DNA of 38,200 nucleotides from an uncultured Eubacteriales bacterium (GCA_905199755.1 CAJKHT010000019.1:1-38200), one strand, 5' to 3'; counted from the first letter of the stretch, positions 7,379-15,691 are shown. The notes: a model not told the origin generated them from the letters alone. Numbers and translations are program-made.

Positions 7379-8344
7379 TCAGCTCCGCTTTTTGAACGTA
7401 AACACCTTCATAAAAAGGAAAGTCAGCGGCACTCCCACAACCGCCGCCAGCGCATAGGCAATCAGCTTATGCCAGCCGAGCATGTTATAGAACACTGCCA
7501 CCGCAAGATTCTGAATTATAAAATTCGGTATATACGATATGAAAAACTTTACATATTTTTTCACCGAAAGCTTTTCTTTAAATGTAAAAAAGCTGTTTAA
7601 AATATACGAAATTACAGTTGATGTGATATACCCTGCGGCAAATGCAATATTCGCATTTTTTATAAATGCCGAATAAATCCATGCCAGAACATCTCCGTTA
7701 AATGTATTTATGACTCCCACGGCAATAAACATAATAAATTCCTTTGACAGAAATGTTTTCTTTAATTTATCGGCACCGTTCGGCTTATAGCTTTCCCACG
7801 GGATACGCGTGTCCTTATTTACGAGATATGCGCGTTTTGCAAGCTCCGCAAGCGGAGTATCCGAAAGTGAATCCGAATAAAACTCCTCTATTTCCGGATT
7901 TGATATTTTCTCATAAAGCCGCCGTACCTTTTCTTTTCCGTGGCAATTTTCGCCGTCATATTTGCCGGTATGCTTATCCACCCTTGAAGCCATCATTTCA
8001 ATCCCCATATCGGAGCATACGGGTGCAAGCAAAAACTCGGGAGATGCCGATATAATCAAATCATCGTTCCGCTTCTGTTCAAGATACCATTTTTTAAGCT
8101 TTGACCTCTTTATCCGCCAGAAATCGCTTACCGCCTTATCAACATCGGGAACATATCTCAAAAATCCGTACATTTTTTCCTTGAACCGCGTCTTTTTGTA
8201 AATCCCCGAAATATACAATAAATATGCCCATGCTGTGGCAGGAAATCTCAAAAGCGTTTTCGGAAAATGCTTTATACAATAAAATATGAAATCCGCCGTT
8301 GAATCGCCGTCATATATCGTCTTGTCAAAATCATAAACGTTCAC
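7379..8344 (-). CDS. HAD phosphatase-GtrA membrane domain fusion protein
   Basis: A 321-residue two-domain protein. Residues 1 to about 195 form an HAD-superfamily subclass IB phosphatase: motif I DFDKT at 5-9 with both aspartates, motif II serine in IISASPE near 97-103, and motif III in YSDSLSDTPLAEL. Residues about 200-320 form a GtrA-like domain with four hydrophobic helices, ending in a lysine-rich tail. GtrA-like proteins are usually thought to move polyprenyl-phosphate-linked sugars across the membrane. A fused phosphatase suggests work on a phosphorylated lipid or sugar, but the substrate is unknown. The start is GTG with GGGAG nine bases upstream, 15 bases after ispF, so it belongs to the ispD-ispF operon. 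That links it loosely to isoprenoid metabolism. Domains are clear; the function is not. Confidence 0.85.
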   Translation of the reverse strand: MNVYDFDKTIYDGDSTADFIFYCIKHFPKTLLRFPATAWAYLLYISGIYKKTRFKEKMYGFLRYVPDVDKAVSDFWRIKRSKLKKWYLEQKRNDDLIISASPEFLLAPVCSDMGIEMMASRVDKHTGKYDGENCHGKEKVRRLYEKISNPEIEEFYSDSLSDTPLAELAKRAYLVNKDTRIPWESYKPNGADKLKKTFLSKEFIMFIAVGVINTFNGDVLAWIYSAFIKNANIAFAAGYITSTVISYILNSFFTFKEKLSVKKYVKFFISYIPNFIIQNLAVAVFYNMLGWHKLIAYALAAVVGVPLTFLFMKVFTFKKRS

Positions 8345-8359
8345 TGTTTTTTTCTCCCG

Positions 8360-8833
8360 TTAAATTTTATCAATCAGCACAACCGCCATTGCCGCAATGC
8401 CCTCGCCTCTGCCCTCAAAGCCGAGTTTTTCCGTTGTGGTTGCCTTTATGCTGACATTTTCTTTTTCCGTTTCCAAATCTGCCGATACATTTTCGCACAT
8501 TCGATCTATATACTGCCGCATTTTGGGTTTCTGAGCGATTATCGTAATATCGGCATTCACAAGCCGAAAGCCTTTTTCTTTTAGCAGTGCATAAACTCTG
8601 CGCAAAAGCACACGGCTGTCCGCACCCTTGTATGCATCATCTGTATCGGGGAAAAGCTTTCCTATATCACCCAATGCCGCCGCACCGAGCAGCGCGTCCG
8701 ACAGCGCATGCAGCGCCACATCGGCATCGGAATGTCCCAAAAGCCCTTTTTCATACGGAATTTCCACTCCGCATATTATACACTTTCTGTTTTCGGTAAG
8801 TCTGTGCACATCATAGCCCTGCCCTATTCTCAT
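8360..8833 (-). CDS. ispF: 2-C-methyl-D-erythritol 2,4-cyclodiphosphate synthase
   Basis: The MEP-pathway cyclase that turns CDP-methylerythritol 2-phosphate into the cyclodiphosphate. About 157 residues, a normal length; the family works as a trimer. The N-terminal metal-binding motif GYDVHRL is at residues 6-12, the second metal histidine is in LLGHSDADV, and the C-terminal TTTEKLGFEGRGEG segment is intact. The frame extends to a GTG at 8842, but the ATG at 8833 overlaps the ispD stop as ATGA and gives the canonical N-terminus M-R-I-G-Q-G-Y-D, so it is preferred. It is coupled to ispD and followed closely by the HAD/GtrA gene. Confidence 0.95.
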   Translation of the reverse strand: MRIGQGYDVHRLTENRKCIICGVEIPYEKGLLGHSDADVALHALSDALLGAAALGDIGKLFPDTDDAYKGADSRVLLRRVYALLKEKGFRLVNADITIIAQKPKMRQYIDRMCENVSADLETEKENVSIKATTTEKLGFEGRGEGIAAMAVVLIDKI

Positions 8834-9513
8834 TTTCCGCACCGCCTTTTTAAAATATTTTCTCCCGTTATCAAATCCTCCGGGGTTGTCAGCTTGATAT
8901 TGTCATAGCTGCCCGGGGTTATCTTTATTTTTGTACCCGTTTTTTCCGCAAGCGAGCAGTCATCGGTTGCTTCAAAGCCATGCACGGTCTCATGTGCATG
9001 CATTATAATATCACGTCTAAACACCTGCGGCGTCTGAATATGATATGTCGTTTCACGGTCAACACCCGACAATATAAATCCATTTGCATCAGCCGTTTTC
9101 AATGTATCCTTGCATTTTACCCCCGGCGCTGCCGCACCGTATTTCACTGCTGCGTCCAATGCGGTATTTATTATTTCGTCCGTCACCAGTGCGCGTGCCG
9201 CATCATGTATCGCAACATATTCACCGTCCGACAGGAGCAGTCCGTTATATACCGATTCCCTGCGCGTTCTGCCGCCCGTTGTAATGTGAGTCACTTTTTT
9301 AAAGCCGTATTTTGCGATTATGTTCTCACATTCCCGGCATTCGTCACTGCCGCCCGCAACAATCACTATATTGTCAATGCGCGGATTGTTTTCAAATACT
9401 TCTATTGTATGTGCAATAATTTCTCTTTCTCCCAGCATAAGGAACACCTTGTTTTTGTCCGCACCCATACGCGTGCCTTTTCCTCCTGCCGCAATCACCG
9501 CCGTAACCTTCAT
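8830..9513 (-). CDS. ispD: 2-C-methyl-D-erythritol 4-phosphate cytidylyltransferase
   Basis: MEP-pathway enzyme transferring CMP to methylerythritol 4-phosphate, with a Rossmann-like nucleotidyltransferase fold. The signature AAGGKGTRMG is at residues 8-17, and AIHDAARALV carries the conserved Asp-Ala-Ala-Arg metal and substrate segment. DCSLAEKTG near the end is the usual C-terminal family motif. The frame extends to 9531, but the ATG at 9513 has GGAG seven bases upstream and the normal N-terminus (M-K-V-T-A-V-I-A-A-G-G). About 227 residues. A terminator-like hairpin ends only about 20 bases before this start, so expression may depend on read-through from carD. Confidence 0.95.
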   Translation of the reverse strand: MKVTAVIAAGGKGTRMGADKNKVFLMLGEREIIAHTIEVFENNPRIDNIVIVAGGSDECRECENIIAKYGFKKVTHITTGGRTRRESVYNGLLLSDGEYVAIHDAARALVTDEIINTALDAAVKYGAAAPGVKCKDTLKTADANGFILSGVDRETTYHIQTPQVFRRDIIMHAHETVHGFEATDDCSLAEKTGTKIKITPGSYDNIKLTTPEDLITGENILKRRCGK

Positions 9514-9533
9514 AAAAAATCTCCGTTCCAAAC

Positions 9534-9569
9534 AAAAGAGCCGGACTGTGGCTTCGGTCCGGTTCTTTT
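9534..9569 (-). terminator. Hairpin terminator between carD and ispD
   Basis: A 13-bp stem (plus-strand arms AAAAGAGCCGGAC 9534-9546 and GTCCGGTTCTTTT 9557-9569, one G-U pair) with a 10-base loop. On the minus strand it ends in CTCTTTTGTTT, and on the plus strand it is followed by ATTTTTTT, so it could stop polymerase in either direction. It lies 20 bases after the carD stop and leaves no space for a full promoter before ispD. Confidence 0.8.
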
Positions 9570-9589
9570 ATTTTTTTCAGTCTTTGCAA

Positions 9590-10075
9590 TTATACCAAAA
9601 CCTCTATAGAATCATGAAGTATATTTTCTATATCGGATATTTCCGCCACATTTGACAGCACAAGCTCGCTTAAAACAATCTGCCTTGCGCTGCCGAGCGT
9701 TTTTCTCTCGCTTGTCGAAAGCCCCACTCTGCGTTCGCGATACATCAAATCCTTTAATACGTCAAGCACCTTATATATATTCCCCGATTTGATTTTTTCA
9801 ATATTTTCACGCTGACGTCTGTTCCAGTTTGAATCGTCCTTTACCGGCACATCTCTGAAGTATTCCAAAAGCTTTTTTGCTTCTCCCTTATCCACAACAT
9901 CTCTTATGCCTATGCTTTCGCAGCTGTCTATCGGGATATTTGTCATCATGCTTCCTACCGCAAAGCGTACAGAATAGTAGCGGCGCTTAGTCCCTGCCAT
10001 TTCTATTTCCTTTATATCCTCAATCACGCCCGCACCATGCATTGGATGAACCACCTTATCGCCGATGCTATACAT
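9590..10075 (-). CDS. carD: CarD/CdnL-family transcriptional regulator
   Basis: About 161 residues. CarD/CdnL proteins bind the RNA polymerase beta subunit and stabilise open promoter complexes. Residues 1 to about 65 form the RNAP-interacting Tudor-like domain, with the hallmark start YSIGDKVVHPMHGAGVIEDI (2-21). The rest is the helical DNA-contacting domain, including RRQRENIEKIKSGN. The frame extends to 10114, but the ATG at 10075 gives the canonical N-terminus and is chosen. In Clostridia carD often sits upstream of ispD-ispF, as here. It has a strong promoter with a TG-extended -10 and a short leader hairpin (GTGCC/GGCAC at 10096-10109) just before the ribosome site. Confidence 0.93.
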   Translation of the reverse strand: MYSIGDKVVHPMHGAGVIEDIKEIEMAGTKRRYYSVRFAVGSMMTNIPIDSCESIGIRDVVDKGEAKKLLEYFRDVPVKDDSNWNRRQRENIEKIKSGNIYKVLDVLKDLMYRERRVGLSTSERKTLGSARQIVLSELVLSNVAEISDIENILHDSIEVLV

Positions 10076-10145
10076 ACCTATTACCATTCCTTTCAGTGCC
10101 ATGCGGCACAACATTCGTATATCCGGGGATTTTACTTATATTTCT

Positions 10146-10174
10146 ATTATACCACAATTTTCCCGAAAAGTAAA
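10146..10174 (-). promoter_or_regulatory. Promoter of carD
   Basis: TTTACT (10174-10169), 17-base spacer, TATAAT (10151-10146) preceded by TGTGG, which makes a TG-extended -10. It lies about 70 bases before the carD start codon. Confidence 0.8.
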
Positions 10175-10237
10175 CAGATAATTTTATCACGGAATGTAGA
10201 AAAAAGCAAGCACTTATTTGGTTAATTTTCAAAAAAT

Positions 10238-11089
10238 TCAGATTCCGTCGTACAAGCCGCTTTCCGTCATGCCGCGCACCGCAGCTTTTACGCTCTCCGA
10301 ATCGGCTTTATATGTAACTCCGTACCACTTATCATTCGTTGTGTATACTCTGACCTTTTTCTTTCCTTCTTTTATAAGCGCATCAATTACTTTCGGAATA
10401 TAGAACTCGTCCTTTACGGGATTTTCAAGCTTTCCCAGGAAATCGGCAAACCGCGTTTCCAGCTCACCGAATATATCGGGTGTCAGTCCCCACATATTCA
10501 TCGATACCGGCGAATCGAGCGGTATTCCGCTGTTTTTGTCAAGCTCGGTGTATTCGGTTACACTTTTCAGATACCCGTCCTCAATTTCGCATACACCCCT
10601 TGCAACCGTTCCGTTTTCGGTCAGTGTGTTTTTAAGCATAAACGCAGTCATGCAGAATGTGTTGTCATGTTTTATTAGATGCTTGTGCATAAGCGCATAC
10701 GCTTCTTTTCCGTAATAATCGTCGGAATTTATGACAACAAATGGGGTATTGACAACATTTTTCGCCGTCAGTATTGCCTGTCCCGTTCCCCACGGCTTGA
10801 CTCTGCCCTCCGGCACCGAAAATCCGTCCGGAATATCGTCAAGCTTCTGAAAGGTGTAATCAACATCAATTCTTTTTTCTATGCGCTTTCCGACAGCCTC
10901 GCGGAAATCATGCTCAATCTTTTTGTTGATTACAAACACCGCTTTTGAAAATCCCGCTTTAACCGCGTCATATACGGAATAATCGATTATTATTTCGCCG
11001 TTCGGGCCTAACGGCTCTATTTGCTTTACACCGCCGAAACGGCTGCCCATTCCCGCCGCCATTATAACCAATGCAGTTTTGTTTTCCAT
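10238..11089 (-). CDS. Sugar-nucleotidyltransferase-like protein (NTP_transferase fold)
   Basis: About 283 residues with a nucleotidyltransferase Rossmann fold. The nucleotide-binding signature AAGMGSRFGG is near residues 11-20, with a lysine in VKQIEPLG and an Asp-containing NSDDYYG motif that would bind metal. This resembles sugar-1-phosphate nucleotidyltransferases, but it lacks the C-terminal left-handed beta-helix of GlmU and is not a clear GalU or RfbA. The substrate is therefore open. The frame extends to 11101; the ATG at 11089 is preferred because the first ATG overlaps the AAAGGA ribosome site. It is a single gene with its own -10 box. Whether it supplies activated sugar for cell-wall or capsule work cannot be told from the neighbours. 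Confidence 0.82.
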   Translation of the reverse strand: MENKTALVIMAAGMGSRFGGVKQIEPLGPNGEIIIDYSVYDAVKAGFSKAVFVINKKIEHDFREAVGKRIEKRIDVDYTFQKLDDIPDGFSVPEGRVKPWGTGQAILTAKNVVNTPFVVINSDDYYGKEAYALMHKHLIKHDNTFCMTAFMLKNTLTENGTVARGVCEIEDGYLKSVTEYTELDKNSGIPLDSPVSMNMWGLTPDIFGELETRFADFLGKLENPVKDEFYIPKVIDALIKEGKKKVRVYTTNDKWYGVTYKADSESVKAAVRGMTESGLYDGI

Positions 11090-11122
11090 TTTTATAACCA
11101 TTCCTTTCCGATATTTTTTATT

Positions 11123-11133
11123 ATTATATCACA
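11123..11133 (-). promoter_or_regulatory. Extended -10 of the nucleotidyltransferase gene
   Basis: TGTGA-TATAAT on the minus strand (-10 at 11128-11123), about 34 bases before the start codon. No good -35 box is visible at 17 bases, as can occur with TG-extended promoters. Confidence 0.55.
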
Positions 11134-11288
11134 TCTTTTCGGAAAATGCTTTATATTTTTTGATACTATTTTTATATTTTTGGTAACGTATGAGCCGTTT
11201 AGATAATTATTTGACCTGATTTTGTACATACTTTTCGGCATCAAAATACTATAATCTATTTAAAGATATTTTACAAGGAGAGATTTTT

Positions 11289-12947
11289 ATGCGAGTTATT
11301 TTATGCAACAATTATGAAGAAATGTCACGGGAAGCGGCTAAGATGATTTACGGTCAGATAACATTAAAGCCCACTTCGGTACTCGGACTGGCAACCGGTT
11401 CAACCCCTGTCGGAATGTATGAACGTCTTGCGGAAATGTACAAAGCGGGCGATGTTGATTTTTCGCAGGTTACCACATTTAATCTTGACGAATATTATCC
11501 GATAAGCAAAGCAAACAGTCAAAGCTATCATTATTTTATGAATGAAAACCTTTTTTCAAAAATAAATGTAAACCCCGAAAACATCCACATTCCCGACGGC
11601 GAGACAAAAAATCCGAAAAAAGAGTGTTCGGACTACGAAGCGGAAATCGAGAAAAACGGCGGAATAGATTTGCAGATTTTGGGTATCGGTCAGAACGGTC
11701 ATATAGGATTTAACGAACCGAGCGATAACCTTATAAGCGTAACGCATCTGACAGGTCTCACGGAAAGCACAATTGAAGCAAATTCGAGATTTTTTGAATC
11801 TGCCGATGAAGTCCCCCGTCAGGCTCTCACAATGGGCATGGCAACCATACTTAAATCGAAAAAAATCGTGCTGCTTGCAAGCGGCAAGTCAAAAAGAGCC
11901 GTTGTAAGCCAGCTGCTCACAAACGAAATAAACACGGAGCTGCCGGCAACAATCCTTAAGGTACATCCCGATGTTGTACTGATATGCGATAAGGAAGCCT
12001 ACGGAAACAGCATGTATCTCGGAATAGACATCGGCGGTACAAACACTGCATTCGGTGTTGTAAACGAAAGCGGTGACATTCTCTGCAAATCCTCCGTTCC
12101 GACCCAAAAAGACATTACGGAAACCGTGCAGACCGTCTCACAGGCAATACTTGACATGCTTTCGGAGCAGAATATTTCCGTTTCAGCCATATCCTCGGCA
12201 GGTATAGGCTGCGCAGGTCTTACGGACAATAAAAACGGAGTTATATTATATGCCAGCAATTTAGGCATTAAAAATGTAAAAATCACGGAAATGTTTGAAA
12301 AAGAACTCGGTATTCCGTTTAAGCTTGAAAATGATGCCAACGCCGCGGCATACGGAGAGTACATAAAGAGCGGACACCGTTCGGAAAGCTTTATCTTTAT
12401 TACATTCGGAACAGGCATAGGCGGCGGTATAATTCTTAACGGCAGCATTTACCGTGGTTTCAACGGAACAGGTGCGGAATTCGGTCATACAACGTTGTAC
12501 CGTGAGGGATTGAAATGCATTTGCGGCAGACAGGGCTGCTGGGAAATGTATGCTTCCGCCGGAGCGCTTATACGCCAGACGGAAGACATGATAAAAGAGC
12601 ATCCCGAAAGCAACCTCGCAAAAATCGCGCACGAACAGGGCGGTGTTTCGGGCATGACGGCATTCCTCTCCGCAAAATCGGGCGATGAATACGGCAAGGA
12701 GGTTGTACGTCAGTACATACAGTATGTATCGGAGGGAATTATGAATATAATAAATATATTCCAGCCGCAGACAATCGTTCTCGGCGGCGGCATAAGCAAC
12801 GAGGGCGACTATTTCTTAAATCCGATACGCGAATATATAAAAAAATACTCGGCTGCCGGAGATTTGCCGCAGACGGACATTCGCATTGCAACATTGTTTA
12901 ACGATGCCGGCATTATAGGTGCGGCACTGACACCCGAGACAAAATAA
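11289..12947 (+). CDS. Fusion of glucosamine-6-phosphate deaminase and ROK sugar kinase
   Basis: A 552-residue bifunctional protein. Residues 1 to about 238 are NagB (glucosamine-6-phosphate to fructose-6-phosphate plus ammonia): LATGSTP at 34-40, Asp67 in NLDEYYP, His138 in NGHIGFNEP and Glu143 match the catalytic set of the family. From residue 242 a complete ROK kinase follows: DIGGTNTAFG (about 247-256), catalytic Asp349 in ENDANAAA, GTGIGGG at 374-380, and the zinc site His400, Cys410, Cys412, Cys417. There is no stop or frameshift at the junction, so the fusion is real in this sequence. With NagA next, the kinase is most likely an N-acetylglucosamine kinase. Glucokinase or N-acetylmannosamine kinase are alternatives. 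The ATG follows AAGGAG at good spacing. A TATAAT at 11250-11255 lacks a good -35, so an activator may be needed. Confidence 0.92.
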   Translation: MRVILCNNYEEMSREAAKMIYGQITLKPTSVLGLATGSTPVGMYERLAEMYKAGDVDFSQVTTFNLDEYYPISKANSQSYHYFMNENLFSKINVNPENIHIPDGETKNPKKECSDYEAEIEKNGGIDLQILGIGQNGHIGFNEPSDNLISVTHLTGLTESTIEANSRFFESADEVPRQALTMGMATILKSKKIVLLASGKSKRAVVSQLLTNEINTELPATILKVHPDVVLICDKEAYGNSMYLGIDIGGTNTAFGVVNESGDILCKSSVPTQKDITETVQTVSQAILDMLSEQNISVSAISSAGIGCAGLTDNKNGVILYASNLGIKNVKITEMFEKELGIPFKLENDANAAAYGEYIKSGHRSESFIFITFGTGIGGGIILNGSIYRGFNGTGAEFGHTTLYREGLKCICGRQGCWEMYASAGALIRQTEDMIKEHPESNLAKIAHEQGGVSGMTAFLSAKSGDEYGKEVVRQYIQYVSEGIMNIINIFQPQTIVLGGGISNEGDYFLNPIREYIKKYSAAGDLPQTDIRIATLFNDAGIIGAALTPETK

Positions 12948-12962
12948 GGAGATTTTTTACTA

Positions 12963-14108
12963 ATGATTATACTGAAAAACGGAACACTGTTAAATTCATC
13001 ATTCAGATTTATATCTTCAAGCCTTTCCATAGACGGCGAAAGCATTGCCGAAATCTCAAACGACATTGAGCCGTCGGTACTTGATGATGTGATAGACTGC
13101 ACCGATTTATACGTTCTTCCGGGATATATCGACATTCACACGCACGGCTGTGCAGGCTTTGACAACATGGATTCGGACTTTGATGCAATGTCGGCAATAT
13201 CCGAACATATGGCAAAGCACGGCACACTCACATATCTGCCGACAATCATGACCGCGTCTCACGAAACGCTTACCGCTTGCGCAAAAAACATTGCCGATTT
13301 TGCAAAATCGGGCAAAAGCATTGCCAATATCGGAGGTATTTATTCGGAGGGGCCGTATTTTTCGGAGGAACGCCGCGGCGCTCAGAATCCCCTGTTTCTG
13401 AAAAATCCGTCGCTTGAAGAATTTGAGGAGCTGTACCGTGTTTCCGGCGGGCTTCTCCGTATAATGAGCCTTGCACCGGAGCGTGACGGTGCACAGGATT
13501 TTATAAAATCCGTATCGCATAAGGTGCGTATAGCTCTCGGACACACAGATGCCGATTACGATACCGCCGTTGCCGCCATAGAAAACGGCGCATCGGTAAT
13601 GACACACACCTTCAATGCAATGAAACCGCTTTTACATCGTTCACCCAACGCAATCGGTGCCGCACTTGACAGCAATATATTCCTTGAATGTATATGCGAC
13701 GGTTTTCATATACACCCGGCTGTTATACGCATACTGTTTGCTTTGGCTAAGGAACGCCTTGTTCTTATCAGCGATTCGCTGCGTGCCACAGGGCTTAAAG
13801 ACGGCATATACGAAAGCGGCGGTCAGGAGGTAATCATGAAAGACGGCAGGCTTTTCTTAAACGACGGCAGCAACACAATAGCAGGCAGCAGCTCTCACCT
13901 TGCAGACTGCGTAAAGCATGCCGTAAGCTTCGGAATCAGCGTGGAGGATGCCGTGAGAGCCGCCTCATATAATCCCGCAAGAGCCGCCGGCATAGACAAT
14001 ATAACAGGTTCGCTGCGCGAAAATCTGCGTGCGGATATTCTTATCACGGACAAGCAGCTTAATATTAAATATGCGGTTATCCGCGGCAAGGTTCTGAATT
14101 ACGTATAA
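12963..14108 (+). CDS. nagA: N-acetylglucosamine-6-phosphate deacetylase
   Basis: A 381-residue amidohydrolase removing acetate from GlcNAc-6-phosphate. The metal-binding HTHG motif is at residues 59-62. The catalytic region includes EGPYF, the histidines in LGHTDAD and THTFNAMKPL, and the catalytic aspartate in ISDSLRATG. Length is normal. AAGGAG precedes the ATG, and it lies 15 bases after the NagB-ROK gene, so the two form an operon covering the steps from GlcNAc to fructose-6-phosphate. A hairpin terminator follows within 10 bases. No sugar transporter is present in the window; a kinase-based route implies uptake of unphosphorylated sugar or use of wall-recycling sugar. Confidence 0.95.
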   Translation: MIILKNGTLLNSSFRFISSSLSIDGESIAEISNDIEPSVLDDVIDCTDLYVLPGYIDIHTHGCAGFDNMDSDFDAMSAISEHMAKHGTLTYLPTIMTASHETLTACAKNIADFAKSGKSIANIGGIYSEGPYFSEERRGAQNPLFLKNPSLEEFEELYRVSGGLLRIMSLAPERDGAQDFIKSVSHKVRIALGHTDADYDTAVAAIENGASVMTHTFNAMKPLLHRSPNAIGAALDSNIFLECICDGFHIHPAVIRILFALAKERLVLISDSLRATGLKDGIYESGGQEVIMKDGRLFLNDGSNTIAGSSSHLADCVKHAVSFGISVEDAVRAASYNPARAAGIDNITGSLRENLRADILITDKQLNIKYAVIRGKVLNYV

Positions 14109-14115
14109 ATTTTAT

Positions 14116-14153
14116 AAGGAGTATCCTTTTTTGAGGGTACTCCTTGTTATTTT
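14116..14153 (+). terminator. Terminator of the nag operon
   Basis: An 11-bp stem AAGGAGTATCC (14116-14126) with GGGTACTCCTT (14135-14145), one G-U pair and an 8-base loop, followed by GTTATTTT. It sits directly after nagA. Confidence 0.8.
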
Positions 14154-14175
14154 ACACAAAATTATATATTTTGAC

Positions 14176-14204
14176 TTGAACTGTACGGCATTTTATATTA
14201 TAAT
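14176..14204 (+). promoter_or_regulatory. Promoter of the aminotransferase gene
   Basis: TTGAAC (14176-14181), 17-base spacer, TATAAT (14199-14204), 54 bases before the start codon. Confidence 0.7.
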
Positions 14205-14258
14205 ATTAGAGAAAAAAGTTTAACGGGTTTTCCCGATTACGGAAGGAATGAAAATATA

Positions 14259-15545
14259 ATGCTATATGCCGATATGTCGAAAGACGAATTGTTAAAGCTC
14301 AAATCAGAGATTACGGCTCAGTATGATGAAATGAAAGCCAAAGGACTTAAGCTTGATATGTCACGCGGAAAGCCCAATGTTGAACAGCTTAATCTTTCAA
14401 TGGGAATGATGGATGCTCTGTCAGGCAGCGAGCTTGTATGCGAGCAGGGCATTGACTGCCGCAACTACGGTGTACTCGACGGTATTGTTGAGGCAAAGCG
14501 TCTTTTGAGTGCAATGATTGAATGTCCCATAGAAAATATTATAATCTACGGAAATTCCAGCCTTAATGTCATGTATGATACGGTTGCACGTTCTTTTACT
14601 CACGGTGTAATGGGTTCAACACCATGGTCAAAGCTTGACAAGGTAAAATTTCTCTGCCCCGTTCCCGGATATGACAGACATTTTGCAATAACCGAATTTT
14701 TCGGTGTTGAAATGATAAACATACCGCTTAACAGTGACGGTCCGGACATGGATATGGTCGAGGAATACGTAAATAACGATCCTGCGGTAAAGGGTATATG
14801 GTGTGTTCCGAAATATTCCAACCCGTCGGGTATATCTTATTCAGATGAGACTGTGCTTCGTTTTGCACACCTCAAGCCGGCAGCCGAGGATTTCAGAATT
14901 TACTGGGATAATGCATACTGCATACATCATCTTCATGACGAGCCGGAAAATCAGGATCATATCCTCGAAATTCTTTCTGAATGTGAGAAAGCGGGAAATC
15001 CCGATATTGTTTACAAATTCTGCTCCACCTCAAAGGTAACCTTCCCCGGTTCGGGTATTGCCGCAATATCGGCTTCAAAGGCAAACCTTGATTACATAAA
15101 AAAGCAGATGACAATACAGACAATCGGTCATGACAAATTAAATCAGTTGAGACACGCAAAATTCTTCGGCGATTTCAACGGTATGGTTGAACACATGAAA
15201 AAGCATGCGGCGATTTTAAGGCCTAAGTTCAACGCTGTAATCGATGCACTCGAAAGCAATCTTTCGGGTACCGGAATTGCGACATGGACTAACCCCAAAG
15301 GCGGATATTTCATCGGTCTTGACGTGCTTGACGGCTGCGCGAAAAAGGTTGTTTCGATGTGTGCCGATGCCGGAGTAAAGCTTACCGGCGCAGGTGCTAC
15401 CTACCCCTACGGAAAAGATCCGCATGATTCCAATATAAGAATCGCACCGACATTCCCCTCCACCGAGGAGCTTGAACAAGCCTGTAAAATACTTGTTCTC
15501 TGCGTAAAGCTTGCAGGAATCGATAAAATACTTGAAAATAAATAA
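14259..15545 (+). CDS. PLP-dependent aminotransferase, aspartate aminotransferase Ic-like
   Basis: A 428-residue fold-type I aminotransferase. Visible landmarks are SRGKPN near the N-terminus, GNSSLNVMYD (cofactor phosphate region), PVPGYDRHF, the NPSG segment in the YSNPSGISYS stretch, the PLP-aspartate/tyrosine pair in YWDNAYC, the Schiff-base lysine in CSTSKVTFPGSG, and an arginine near the C-terminus in SNIRIAPTFP. This pattern is that of the MocR-like/alanine-glyoxylate aminotransferase Pfam group, whose studied members include aspartate aminotransferases of subgroup Ic. Aspartate or another dicarboxylic amino acid is the likely substrate, but this is inferred. It is a single gene between its own promoter and a strong terminator. 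Confidence 0.88.
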   Translation: MLYADMSKDELLKLKSEITAQYDEMKAKGLKLDMSRGKPNVEQLNLSMGMMDALSGSELVCEQGIDCRNYGVLDGIVEAKRLLSAMIECPIENIIIYGNSSLNVMYDTVARSFTHGVMGSTPWSKLDKVKFLCPVPGYDRHFAITEFFGVEMINIPLNSDGPDMDMVEEYVNNDPAVKGIWCVPKYSNPSGISYSDETVLRFAHLKPAAEDFRIYWDNAYCIHHLHDEPENQDHILEILSECEKAGNPDIVYKFCSTSKVTFPGSGIAAISASKANLDYIKKQMTIQTIGHDKLNQLRHAKFFGDFNGMVEHMKKHAAILRPKFNAVIDALESNLSGTGIATWTNPKGGYFIGLDVLDGCAKKVVSMCADAGVKLTGAGATYPYGKDPHDSNIRIAPTFPSTEELEQACKILVLCVKLAGIDKILENK

Positions 15546-15551
15546 AAATCT

Positions 15552-15595
15552 ATCCCCTGTCCGAAAGAAAACTGTTCGGACGGGGGATTTTTTTT
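15552..15595 (+). terminator. Terminator after the aminotransferase gene
   Basis: A 14-bp GC-rich stem (ATCCCCTGTCCGAA 15552-15565 with TTCGGACGGGGGAT 15575-15588, one wobble pair), 9-base loop, then a run of eight T. Strong intrinsic terminator on the plus strand. Confidence 0.92.
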
Positions 15596-15605
15596 CATTT
15601 AATGG

Positions 15606-15634
15606 TTTACTTTCACACGTTAAAGTGGTATAAT
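15606..15634 (+). promoter_or_regulatory. Promoter of the yerC-methyltransferase pair
   Basis: TTTACT (15606-15611), 17-base spacer, TATAAT (15629-15634) preceded by GTGG, an extended -10 of the same type as at carD, rex and gyrA. Confidence 0.75.
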
Positions 15635-15691
15635 AATAAGTAATGTAATTTATTGGGCGAGACCGTTTTTCATGAAAGGAATGTTTGTATT

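Noticed and set aside
8980..9609. Plus-strand open frame of about 209 codons opposite ispD
   Set aside because: Its sequence is Cys/His/Phe/Arg-rich shadow coding, antisense to a clear ispD and crossing the carD terminator.
11999..12448. Minus-strand open frame opposite the kinase part of the NagB-ROK fusion
   Set aside because: Shadow of a clear ROK domain; considered as evidence for two separate genes, but the plus frame is unbroken across the junction.
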